A DNA stretch of 64,000 bases from RUG023 sp900315435 (GTDB taxonomy: Bacteria > Spirochaetota > Spirochaetia > Sphaerochaetales > Sphaerochaetaceae), in NCBI GenBank assembly GCA_902788205.1, contig CADAJJ010000016.1, positions 1 through 64,000 of the forward strand, written 5' to 3'. Below, piece by piece: positions 36,700 to 44,633 of the stretch (position 1 is its first letter; each line of letters starts with the position of its first letter). The notes below the pieces were generated by a model. That model had not been told where the DNA came from. It did not search any database and was given only the letters and a program-made list of their open reading frames with translations. The position numbers were made by a program, and so were the translations under genes.

Positions 36700-37649
36700 A
36701 AGTCATCGATATCCTTACCCGGGCCGACAAGCCAGTTTTCACTTTTGAGATTGTCCCTCCGCTACGTGGAGGGAGCGTCAAGGACGTCTGCGACGCAGTC
36801 GAGACATTGCTTCCTTTCCATCCCGCCTATATCAACATCACCAACCATCAGAGCGTGGTCGACTATGTGGAGCGCGAGGACGGGCTGGTGGAGAAGCATG
36901 TGATCCACAAGAGACCTGGCACGGTGGCGCTCAGCGCCCTCCTGCAATACACATACCATATCCCGGTGGTCAGCCATGTGATCTGTGGCGGCCAAAGTGC
37001 GGAGGAGATCGAGAACACCCTGATCGAGCTCCACTTCATCGGCATCGACAATGTGTTCGTGCTCCGGGGAGACCCTGCGGGAGGGCAGAAGCGCTTCATC
37101 GCCCAGAAGGGTGGCTGGAGCCATGCCACCGACCTGGTCCGGCAGATTGGCAATCTGAACCACGGCCACTATCTGGAGGAGAGCGTCAGGAATCCGGAAG
37201 CCACCGACTTCTGTATCGGAGTCGCCGGTTATCCGGAAAAGCATTCCGAGGCGGCAAACCTGGCGGACGACATCAGGCATCTCAAGGAGAAGGTGGACGC
37301 CGGCGCCTCCTACGTGGTCACCCAGCTCTTCTATGACAACCAGCGGTATTTCGACTTTGTCCGCGCGGCGCGAAAGGCTGGCATCACCGTACCGGTCATT
37401 CCCGGGTTGAAGCCGCTGGCAAGCCGCAAGGATCTGGAGACCATTCCGCAGACGTTCCATGTCGACATTCCCGAGGAGCTTGCCCGTCGCGTCCGCACTG
37501 CCGCTACGTTGAACGATATCCGCGAGGTGGGAATCCAATGGGCCATCGACCAGTCCAAGGAGTTGCTTGCCCACGAGGTGCCTGGCATCCACTATTACAC
37601 GGTGGGCAAGGCCAAGTTGGTGTCCGAAGTGGTCGGGGTGGTATTCTGA
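36696..37649 (+). CDS. metF: Methylenetetrahydrofolate reductase
   Basis: A 317-residue FAD-dependent TIM-barrel enzyme that reduces methylene- to methyl-tetrahydrofolate, the substrate of MetH next door. Seen: FTFEIVPPLRGGS (N-terminal strand with the catalytic Glu), VSHVICGGQ, IDNVFVLRGDPAGG, IGVAGYPEKHSEA and VTQLFYDNQRYFDF. ATG 36696 overlaps the metH stop; the longer ORF starting at 36402 is inside metH and is discarded. glyA, metF and metH together complete serine-to-methionine one-carbon flow. Confidence 0.95.
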
Positions 37650-37678
37650 TTGCCCAAATGAGTAGGGTGGAGTATGGT
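37650..37678 (+). promoter_or_regulatory. Promoter of the nucleotidyltransferase gene
   Basis: TTGCCC (37650-37655), a 17-bp spacer and TATGGT (37673-37678) lie just after metF. A GGGAG SD and ATG 37697 follow. Confidence 0.5.
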
Positions 37679-37696
37679 GTCCGGTAGGGAGTGTCT

Positions 37697-38440
37697 ATGA
37701 TTGCTTTGGTGCTTGCCGCAGGCTATGCCACACGTCTGTATCCCCTGACCAAGGGGTTTCCCAAGCCGTTGTTGGAGGTGCAGGGGAAACCTGTGCTCTC
37801 CTGGTTGTTGGATGACCTGGAAACCATCCCTGGCATCGACGGGTATGTCATTGTCAGCAACCATGTGTTCTTGCCGTTTTTCCAAGAGTGGAGCAGGGAA
37901 CATCCTTTGCGGCGGAAGGTGACGATCCTTGATGACGGATCGACCGAGAACGAGAATCGCCTTGGCGCGGTGAAGGACATCCTCTTTTCCATCGACAGCC
38001 TTGGGCTGGACGACGACCTGCTGGTGCTTGCCGGTGACAACGTCCTGGAGTTCAGCCTGAAAAGTTTCGTCGACTATTTCCACCAGAAGAAGGCCAGTTG
38101 CATCCTGCGTTTTGAAGAGCGGGATCCAGAACGGCTGCGCCGTACGGGCGTGGCGGAGATCGACGCCGAGGGTCGTGTCCTGCGCATGGAGGAGAAACCG
38201 CAGGACCCGAAGAGCACCTGGGCGGTGCCGCCCTTCTACTGTTTCACGCGGGACGACGTCGGCCATCTGTCCGAGGCAATCGGACAGGGATGCAAGACCG
38301 ATGCACCGGGCTCCTTGGTCAGCTGGGCATGTGGCCGCTTTCCTGTCTGGGCCATGCGGATGCCGGCAGCCCGTTTTGACATCGGAAACCTGGAGAGCTA
38401 CAAGCAGGTCCAGAAGTGTTACCGGGGAATCCTCTGTTAA
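37697..38440 (+). CDS. Sugar-phosphate-type nucleotidyltransferase
   Basis: A 247-residue NTP_transferase enzyme of the GT-A-like fold, which forms an NDP-sugar or NDP-alcohol from NTP and a phosphorylated substrate. The signature LVLAAGYATRLYPLTKGFPKPLL is at the N-terminus, followed by the metal-binding LAGDNV, EEKPQDPKS and a C-terminal FDIGNLESY motif. There is no left-handed beta-helix acyltransferase domain, so it is not GlmU. Glucose-1-phosphate or choline-phosphate-type substrates are possible. ATG 37697 is preferred to GTG 37691, which overlaps the GGGAG SD. Confidence 0.85.
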   Translation: MIALVLAAGYATRLYPLTKGFPKPLLEVQGKPVLSWLLDDLETIPGIDGYVIVSNHVFLPFFQEWSREHPLRRKVTILDDGSTENENRLGAVKDILFSIDSLGLDDDLLVLAGDNVLEFSLKSFVDYFHQKKASCILRFEERDPERLRRTGVAEIDAEGRVLRMEEKPQDPKSTWAVPPFYCFTRDDVGHLSEAIGQGCKTDAPGSLVSWACGRFPVWAMRMPAARFDIGNLESYKQVQKCYRGILC

Positions 38441-38462
38441 GGGAACCGACGGGGGTGAGGGC

Positions 38463-38491
38463 TGGACATGGCTAGGCATCTCTGATATGTT
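38463..38491 (+). promoter_or_regulatory. pyr operon promoter
   Basis: TGGACA (38463-38468), a 17-bp spacer and TATGTT (38486-38491) preceded by an extended -10 TGA. The transcript should begin near 38498, giving a leader of about 128 nt before pyrBI. Confidence 0.55.
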
Positions 38492-38516
38492 TGTTCGGAA
38501 ACAGGGGAGGGAGACG

Positions 38517-38576
38517 ATGGCAAGCAGAAGTCGTAATTCGTGGCATGCGAGTCGTTTCCCGTACTGTTTGCAATGA
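38517..38576 (+). CDS. Leader peptide of the pyr operon
   Basis: A 19-codon ORF, MASRSRNSWHASRFPYCLQ, with a very strong SD (AGGGGAGGGAG just upstream of ATG 38517). Its TGA is at 38574-38576, six bases before the 5' arm of the attenuator stem. A ribosome at the stop codon would cover that arm and block the hairpin. The peptide has no run of one regulatory amino acid, so it is not a Trp- or His-type leader. This is the geometry of enterobacterial pyrBI attenuation, where transcription-translation coupling responds to UTP. The peptide itself probably has no function. Confidence 0.65.
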   Translation: MASRSRNSWHASRFPYCLQ

Positions 38577-38582
38577 ATAGAT

Positions 38583-38611
38583 GAGCCGGCGTTGTCGCCG
38601 GCTCTTTTTTT
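38583..38611 (+). terminator. pyrBI attenuator
   Basis: A perfect 9-bp GC-rich stem (GAGCCGGCG, loop TTGT, CGCCGGCTC) is followed directly by seven T residues. It lies between the leader peptide stop and the SD of pyrBI (AAGGAG, 38613-38618). It is a strong intrinsic terminator inside the operon leader. Confidence 0.9.
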
Positions 38612-38625
38612 GAAGGAGAAGGCAG

Positions 38626-40224
38626 ATGGAAGGAAAGAATGTCTTTGAGGCGCGCAGCCTGTGCGAGATCAATGATTTCTCGATAGAGGAACGCAAATAC
38701 CTGTTCGAGAAAACCCGGATTCTCAAGCGCGCGTTCGAGACGAACGACACCAAGACGATGGACGGGTTCCGGATTGGCGACAAGGATTTTGGCATCTACG
38801 AGGTCTTCCTCGAGAACAGCACCCGCACCAAGGAGAGCTTCCGCAATGCGGCCAATTTCCAACAGGTCAAGGTCGAGGAGCTGGATACCTCCACCAGCTC
38901 GATCAACAAAGGAGAGAGCTATGCCGATACCTTCCACATGCTCGGTGGCTTCCACAATTCGGTCTTCATCGTCCGCAGCAAGGTCGAGGGGCTGTGCCGC
39001 TGGCTCGAGATCGACAGCCGCCATTATAGCGAGCGCAACCACCTGAACTACCACATCTCCTTCGTCAACGCAGGGGACGGCAAGCACGAGCATCCCACCC
39101 AGGAGCTGCTCGACGAGTTCTCCTTCCTGGAGGACAACGGCTTTGACTACAGTCATCTGCATGTCGCCTTGATCGGCGACCTGTTCCACGGGCGTACCGT
39201 CCACAGCAAGGCCGATGGTTTGAAGTTGTTCGACCACGTGAAGGTCGACCTGGTCGCTCCCCCGGAGCTGGCCATGCCGGACAACTACGTGGAGGAGATG
39301 CGGGAGAATGGCTTCGAGATCCGTAGCTTCGGCTCGATCGAGGAATATCTGTCCCAGCCGGATATCAGCACCACCTGGTATTTCACCCGTCCGCAGCTGG
39401 AGCGCATGGGCGAGCAGGTGCTGGAGAAGATGGACCAGCTTCGTTGCGCCATCACCTTCCGCAAGGAGTTCATGGACAAGCTGAAGCCCGGCACCCATTT
39501 CTACCACCCGCTTCCCCGCCATAAGGAGCACCCGACCATTCCCACCTTCCTGGACGACACTCCGCTCAACGGATGGGAACGGCAGGCGATTAACGGCATG
39601 TATGTCCGTATCACGTTGCTTTCCCTGATTGGCGGAAAGATCGGCGGGGATTTCGTGCCTCCAGCCGAGAAGCCTGCGCCAGAGGAAAAGCCCTACATCG
39701 TCGAGGTCGACCTTTCCGGCAAGAGTGGCAAGCAGAAGGACTATAGCGAGGGAGTGCACCCGATCCGGAATGGTATCGTCATCGACCATATCGCCCGTGG
39801 CGACAGCCCGAGCGAGATCCGGGACCATATGCGCCTGATCTGCAGAGTGCTGCATCTTGACGACCTGAAGGGTGGCGACTGGATCAGCCAAGGCCACAGT
39901 GGCGAGACCACCTACAAGGGCATCATCTTCCGCCCGGATGCTCCGGAACTGGACCATAAGATGGTCAAACGCTTGGCGGCAGTCGCCCCAGGGTGTACGC
40001 TGAATATCATCAAGGACAGCAAGGTGGTGAAGAAGTACCGGCTCTACATGCCGCCACGCATCTACAACTTTGATGACCTGCAGTGCACGAATGACGCCTG
40101 TATCTCCCATCCGTCCCAGAACGAGGGAGTGCCGGCCATGTTCTACCGTACCGAGGACGGCAAGTTCCGCTGCGCCTATTGCGGCAAGACCCATTCGTAC
40201 AAGGAAATCTGGAAGAAGAACTGA
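38626..40224 (+). CDS. pyrBI: Aspartate carbamoyltransferase, catalytic and regulatory chains fused (PyrB-PyrI)
   Basis: A 532-residue fusion that makes carbamoyl-aspartate. The catalytic part (about 1-345) has ENSTRTK (STRTK 65-69), HPTQ (156-159), LIGDLFHGRTVHS and YHPLPRH. The regulatory part (about 365-532) has VHPIRNGIVIDHIARG for nucleotide binding, and a zinc site at Cys487, Cys492, Cys516 and Cys519. Fusions of this kind are known in Thermotoga and treponemes, and are usually feedback-controlled by CTP or UTP. SD AAGGAG lies right behind the attenuator. The gene heads the pyr operon. Confidence 0.97.
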   Translation: MEGKNVFEARSLCEINDFSIEERKYLFEKTRILKRAFETNDTKTMDGFRIGDKDFGIYEVFLENSTRTKESFRNAANFQQVKVEELDTSTSSINKGESYADTFHMLGGFHNSVFIVRSKVEGLCRWLEIDSRHYSERNHLNYHISFVNAGDGKHEHPTQELLDEFSFLEDNGFDYSHLHVALIGDLFHGRTVHSKADGLKLFDHVKVDLVAPPELAMPDNYVEEMRENGFEIRSFGSIEEYLSQPDISTTWYFTRPQLERMGEQVLEKMDQLRCAITFRKEFMDKLKPGTHFYHPLPRHKEHPTIPTFLDDTPLNGWERQAINGMYVRITLLSLIGGKIGGDFVPPAEKPAPEEKPYIVEVDLSGKSGKQKDYSEGVHPIRNGIVIDHIARGDSPSEIRDHMRLICRVLHLDDLKGGDWISQGHSGETTYKGIIFRPDAPELDHKMVKRLAAVAPGCTLNIIKDSKVVKKYRLYMPPRIYNFDDLQCTNDACISHPSQNEGVPAMFYRTEDGKFRCAYCGKTHSYKEIWKKN

Positions 40225-40241
40225 GAAGGAGGAACTAGGAT

Positions 40242-40925
40242 ATGGAAACGAGCAAGTTTGCGGAACTGTTGGCGAAAAAGGCGCTGGAAAATGGCGCGAT
40301 CAGACTGAACGCGGAAAATCCCTTTACTTGGGCGAGCGGCTACCGCATGCCGATCTACAACGACAACCGCCAGTTCCTGTATGACTGGCAGAGCAGGGCG
40401 ATGATTGCCGATGCCTTCACGCAGATGCTGACGGCTGATGCCTTCGACCCGGACAATATCGCCGGAACATCCACTGCCGGCATTCCCCATGCCACGACGC
40501 TTGCCGACAAACTGCACAAGTCGATGAGTTATGTCCGTTCCTCCAGCAAGGACCACGGCCTGCACCAGAAGATCGAGGGCCTGCATGATGGCGGTTACCA
40601 CCAGGCCTCCGTCCTCCTGGTCGAGGACCTGATTTCCACTGGAGGTTCCTCGATCGCCGCGGTGAAGGCGATTGTCGAGGCGGGAGGACGCTGTCCCTAC
40701 TGCTACGCGATCTTCACCTATGGGCTGGATGCCAGCAAGGAGAACTTCGCCAGTCTGGATCCGCCCTGCAAGGAAGAGACGATCCTGGACTATGATACGG
40801 TGCTGTTCTGGGCCGAGAAGACCGGCTACCTGACTTCCGGCCAGGTCAAGGTGCTTTCCTCCTGGAGGGAGGATCCGTTCGGGTGGGGTATAGCGCATGG
40901 CTTCCCGAAGGAGGAGAGGAAATGA
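40242..40925 (+). CDS. pyrE: Orotate phosphoribosyltransferase
   Basis: A 227-residue type I PRTase that joins orotate and PRPP to give OMP. The PRPP-binding loop is ASVLLVEDLISTGGSS. FTWASGYRMPIYNDNR and YVRSSSKDHG are the orotate-side and flexible-loop segments. It starts 17 bp after pyrBI with AGGAGG, and its stop overlaps pyrF in ATGA. Confidence 0.95.
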   Translation: METSKFAELLAKKALENGAIRLNAENPFTWASGYRMPIYNDNRQFLYDWQSRAMIADAFTQMLTADAFDPDNIAGTSTAGIPHATTLADKLHKSMSYVRSSSKDHGLHQKIEGLHDGGYHQASVLLVEDLISTGGSSIAAVKAIVEAGGRCPYCYAIFTYGLDASKENFASLDPPCKEETILDYDTVLFWAEKTGYLTSGQVKVLSSWREDPFGWGIAHGFPKEERK

Positions 40926-41770
40926 ACTATACCGACCTGCTCCGGTCTTCCGCCCAGGAAACCGGGAACTGCACCTGCATGGGGCTTGATCCCCAGATGG
41001 CGATGCTCCCCGGAACAGGTTCCGGCCGCGCCCGCCTGAACCAGTTTTTCGGAACCCTCTTCAAGCGGATGCGCCAGACGGGGACGATTCCTGCCACCTT
41101 CAAGCCCAACATCGGCTATTGGTCGATCTTGGACCATCCCCGTGAGGGGGATTTTTCCGGCAGCGAGGCTTTGGTGGACGTGCTGGACATGCTGGAGACT
41201 TTTTTCCCTGGTGTGCCGGTCATTCTGGACAGCAAGCGGGGGGATATCGCCCGAAGCAGCGGGAACTATGCCAAAGAGGCCTTCGATTGCTGGAAGGCCG
41301 ACGCGGTCACCGTCGCTCCCTACATGGGTGGCGACAGTGTCGGGCCGTTTGTCTCCTTCGGCCAGGAGAAAGGCGTCTATGTCCTCTGCCGCACCAGCAA
41401 TCCCGGTGGCAAGGACCTGCAGAACCTGACTGTCGAGGGTGTTCCCCTGTACCTGGTGGTTGCGGACAAGATCCGCCAGTGGAAGGCGGGCGCGGTGGTC
41501 GGCGCCACCCATATGGGCGAACTGAAGGATATCGCCCGCTACTTTGCGGACCAACCGGTTCCCCTGCTGGTTCCTGGAGTCGGCAGCCAAGGTGGCAGCG
41601 CCCCTGAGGTGATGGCGGCGCTCAGGGAGGTTGGCTACGACATCACTTTGGTCCGCATCAACTCCTCCAGCGGCCTGACCCATCCGTGGAAGAGCGCTCC
41701 CGTCCCGGAAGACTGGGTGGACCAATGCCTTGGCGCCTTGCGCAAGCTGACAGGAGAGACTGCGGTATGA
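40922..41770 (+). CDS. pyrF: Orotidine-5'-phosphate decarboxylase
   Basis: A 282-residue type 2 OMP decarboxylase, the last step to UMP. Seen: CMGLDPQMAML, ATFKPNIGYWS, the catalytic LDSKRGDIARSSGNYA, VAPYMGGDSV and LLVPGVGSQGG. Type 2 enzymes are longer than the E. coli type. ATG 40922 overlaps the pyrE stop; the ORF's longer upstream start lies in pyrE. The stop overlaps pyrDK. Confidence 0.95.
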   Translation: MNYTDLLRSSAQETGNCTCMGLDPQMAMLPGTGSGRARLNQFFGTLFKRMRQTGTIPATFKPNIGYWSILDHPREGDFSGSEALVDVLDMLETFFPGVPVILDSKRGDIARSSGNYAKEAFDCWKADAVTVAPYMGGDSVGPFVSFGQEKGVYVLCRTSNPGGKDLQNLTVEGVPLYLVVADKIRQWKAGAVVGATHMGELKDIARYFADQPVPLLVPGVGSQGGSAPEVMAALREVGYDITLVRINSSSGLTHPWKSAPVPEDWVDQCLGALRKLTGETAV

Positions 41771-43473
41771 AGGTGATGGAGGTTCTGAGAGGAAATACCG
41801 GACGCATGCTGCTGTCCACCGTCAGCGGCGTGTCGTCGACCAAGGCGGGTTTGATCGAGTACTTCGACCAGGAGGTTCCCGCCATCGACATGATCACCAC
41901 CAAAAGCTTCCAGGTGGTGCCGACGGCAGGCAATCCTGAGCCGATTATCTGCGAACCGGAGACCGGCTCCTTCGGGAACTCGGTCGGACTCCGCAATATC
42001 GGAGCCAACGCGGCCTTCGCCGAGCTTGAGAAGCTCCGTAGGAAAGGACTGAGGTGTCTGCTCGACGTCTCGCTTGCGGCCAAGAGTCCCGAGGACTTCA
42101 TCTCGTTGGTGAAAACCTTCCGTCCGGTGGCCGACCTGCTGGAGCTGAACTTCTCCTGCCCCCATGCGGCTGCCGGTTTCGGGGCGTCGATCGGTACGAG
42201 CGCAGAGGTCGCCAGCGCCTATGTGCGGAGCATCCGTCAGGCAATCCCCGATTTGGAGATTCCGCTGTTCGTCAAGTTGACCCCGAACGTGGAGGACATC
42301 GGTTCCATCGCCAGGGCTGTGGTCCAGGCGGGAGCCGATGGCATCACCGCCATCAACACGGTGGGACCTGACCTGTATATCGAGCCACATGCCCACGAGC
42401 CCATCCTGCAGAACCAGCTTGGAGGCAAGGGGGGCAAAAGCGGTCGTTGGGTCTTTGACGAGGCTGTCGGAAAGATTGCCGAAATCCGGAAGGCGGTAGG
42501 TCCCGACGTGCCGATCATCGGCATGGGTGGTGTCGATGACGGACAGAAGGCTGCAAGGATGATGCAGGCGGGAGCGAACATCGTCGGACTCGGCTCCGCT
42601 TTGGCCATGGTCAACCAGCGGCAGTGGCCAGAGTATCTCTCGTTGGTCAAACGCGAGGCCCAGGAAATCCTGGACGGAAACCTGCCGGAGAGGAGCGCCA
42701 GGAGTTTTCTCCGGCGCGAGGACCGGATGGCCTACAAGCCCTATCGGGTGGTGAAGCGCGAGCAGTATGGGGAGGATATCGTCATTCTTACTTGCGACCA
42801 CAAGCTGGACAGTCAGGCCGGCGAGTTCGTCTTCCTCTGGCTCCCTGGTGTCGGGGAGAAGCCTTTCAGCGTCGCAGGTACCGATCCCTTGAGTTTCATC
42901 ATCAAGAAGCGCGGGAAGGTGACCAAGGAGATTTTCAACCTTCAGGAGGGCGACGAGGTGATGGTGCGGGGCCTGTATGGAGCCCCTGTCGCTGTCAAGC
43001 ACGCAAAGCGGGCCTTGGTGATTGCCGGTGGCACCGGGGTCGCGGTACTTCCTATGCTGGTCCGAAGGCTGAAAGACGAGGGGACCGAGGTGACGATGCT
43101 GGTGGGTACCAGTGTCAGCGTCGAGGGTCCTGCCCTCCTGGAGAAGGAGCTCAGCCCGTATGGACCGTTTACCTGTGTCGCCGATGACGGGAAGCCGGGG
43201 AGAGTGCTTGATTTGCTTGATTCCATGACGATTGACGGGAAGACGGCGGTTTATCTGATTGGCCCGGAGGTCTTCATGTCCATCGCTTGCAAGCTTCTGT
43301 TGCGGAAGGGAGCCAGCGAGGAGATGATCAGTCTCAGCATGGAGCGCATGACCCGCTGTGGCGTCGGTCTGTGCGGCGAGTGTGTCTGCGGCCATCGTCT
43401 TGCCTGCCAGTGGGGCACTTTCATGGACTACTCCTACCTGAAGGCCAACGCGCCGAGCCTGTTGCGCCTATGA
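41767..43473 (+). CDS. pyrDK: Dihydroorotate dehydrogenase 1B fused to its electron-transfer subunit (PyrD-PyrK)
   Basis: A 568-residue fusion that oxidises dihydroorotate with NAD+. Residues 1-315 are the class 1B catalytic subunit: the active-site Cys131 in NFSCPH, KLTPNVEDI, GITAINTVG and GMGGV. Residues 320-568 are PyrK-like: a ferredoxin-reductase FAD part (KPFSVAG), NAD-binding IAGGTGVAVLPM, and a 2Fe-2S site at Cys531, Cys536, Cys539 and Cys547 (CGVGLCGEC then CGHRLAC). In most Gram-positive bacteria these are separate proteins in a heterotetramer. ATG 41767 overlaps the pyrF stop and the end overlaps pyrC. Confidence 0.95.
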   Translation: MKVMEVLRGNTGRMLLSTVSGVSSTKAGLIEYFDQEVPAIDMITTKSFQVVPTAGNPEPIICEPETGSFGNSVGLRNIGANAAFAELEKLRRKGLRCLLDVSLAAKSPEDFISLVKTFRPVADLLELNFSCPHAAAGFGASIGTSAEVASAYVRSIRQAIPDLEIPLFVKLTPNVEDIGSIARAVVQAGADGITAINTVGPDLYIEPHAHEPILQNQLGGKGGKSGRWVFDEAVGKIAEIRKAVGPDVPIIGMGGVDDGQKAARMMQAGANIVGLGSALAMVNQRQWPEYLSLVKREAQEILDGNLPERSARSFLRREDRMAYKPYRVVKREQYGEDIVILTCDHKLDSQAGEFVFLWLPGVGEKPFSVAGTDPLSFIIKKRGKVTKEIFNLQEGDEVMVRGLYGAPVAVKHAKRALVIAGGTGVAVLPMLVRRLKDEGTEVTMLVGTSVSVEGPALLEKELSPYGPFTCVADDGKPGRVLDLLDSMTIDGKTAVYLIGPEVFMSIACKLLLRKGASEEMISLSMERMTRCGVGLCGECVCGHRLACQWGTFMDYSYLKANAPSLLRL

Positions 43474-44534
43474 TTGACCCGCACGTACACCTGAGGGATG
43501 GCAGCCAGGCGTCCAAGGAGACACTCGTCCACGGTCTTTCCGTGGCCAGTTTCATCGGGGACCAGTGGCTTTTCGACATGCCCAACTGCGATCCCCCTTT
43601 GACCAGCAGGGAGGCGATTGTCCGTCGTCTTGAGAAGGCCGCTGAGGCAATCGCCATTGTCGGAACGCAGACGGGTCGGGATATCCGCTACAGTCTGTAT
43701 GCGGGTCTGACCAGCGATGACGCGGAAATCCGGATGGCGATCGATGCCTGGAGGGAGCTTTTCCCCCATGTCGTGGGACTCAAGCTGTTCGCAGGAAACT
43801 CGACAGGCGGCATGGGACAGGTAACGGAGCCGCAACAGCGCCATATCTACGAGCAGTTGGCCGGAAATGGCTTTGATGGGGTGCTTGCCGTCCATTGCGA
43901 GAAGGAATCCCTGTTGCATCCCGGGCTGGAGAGGTCCGAGGATTTCTCCACCCACAGCGATGCCCGTCCGGTGGAAGCCGAGATCGAGAGTGTCCGTGAC
44001 CAGATTCGTCTGAGTGGCGAGGCTGGTTTCCCGGGAACGCTCCATATCGCCCACGTCTCCACCATTGAGGCGGTGGAGCTTGTGGAGCAGGCACGTGCGG
44101 CGGGAAGACGGGTCACCATGGGGGTCACCCCCCATCATCTGCTCCTTGACCGGGAGATGGCTAGGAACCAAACACGTTTTGCCAAGATGAATCCGCCGTT
44201 GCGAAGTTCCGGGGAGCGGATGCGGCTCTGGCAAGCGGTGCTGGAGGGAAGGATCGACTGGGTCGAGACCGACCACGCTCCGCATACGCTCGAGGACAAG
44301 CGGAAAGGGGCGAGCGGTATCCCTGGCTTTTGCGGGGTTTTGCTCCTCTTGCAACGGCTGAGGAAGGCAGGGGTGTGCGAGGAGAGGTTGAAGGACCTTT
44401 TCGGGAGAAATGTGCTGAAGGCTTTCAAGCTGGAGCCGGTTTCCATCACTCTGCCAGGAGCAGAGGAGACGGAGGAGCTGGCTGCCATGGCGGCGAGCTG
44501 TTATCCGTTTGACAGCTATCAGGGACTGGAATGA
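43470..44534 (+). CDS. pyrC: Dihydroorotase
   Basis: A 354-residue zinc amidohydrolase that cyclises carbamoyl-aspartate. Ligands: DPHVHLRDG at the very N-terminus, the carboxylated lysine in VVGLKLFAG, VHCEKES, HIAHVST and ETDHAPHT. The usual N-terminal beta-strands before the HxH motif are missing, so the barrel starts directly. ATG 43470 overlaps the pyrDK stop and the protein starts MIDPH, as in some compact dihydroorotases. It is the last gene of the operon. No clear terminator follows. Confidence 0.93.
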   Translation: MIDPHVHLRDGSQASKETLVHGLSVASFIGDQWLFDMPNCDPPLTSREAIVRRLEKAAEAIAIVGTQTGRDIRYSLYAGLTSDDAEIRMAIDAWRELFPHVVGLKLFAGNSTGGMGQVTEPQQRHIYEQLAGNGFDGVLAVHCEKESLLHPGLERSEDFSTHSDARPVEAEIESVRDQIRLSGEAGFPGTLHIAHVSTIEAVELVEQARAAGRRVTMGVTPHHLLLDREMARNQTRFAKMNPPLRSSGERMRLWQAVLEGRIDWVETDHAPHTLEDKRKGASGIPGFCGVLLLLQRLRKAGVCEERLKDLFGRNVLKAFKLEPVSITLPGAEETEELAAMAASCYPFDSYQGLE

Positions 44535-44598
44535 ACGACGGATTCTAGGAGAATGCGAGAGGCCTTTCCCGTTGCCTTGCCGCTTTCGTGCCACTCTT

Positions 44599-44627
44599 TT
44601 GCTATTCGCGCTTTGCTGTGGTATGCT
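44599..44627 (+). promoter_or_regulatory. Candidate leaderless promoter of the AAA-ATPase pseudogene
   Basis: TTGCTA (44599-44604), a 17-bp spacer and TATGCT (44622-44627) end exactly six bases before ATG 44634. No SD is present. This is one of the clearest examples of the leaderless arrangement in the window. Confidence 0.55.
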
Positions 44628-44633
44628 TGAGCC

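Noticed and set aside
38498..38625. PyrR-dependent antiterminator or a riboswitch in the pyr leader
   Set aside because: There is one simple stem with no alternative long-range pairing that I can see and no PyrR gene in the window. The SD-led ORF points to translation coupling instead.
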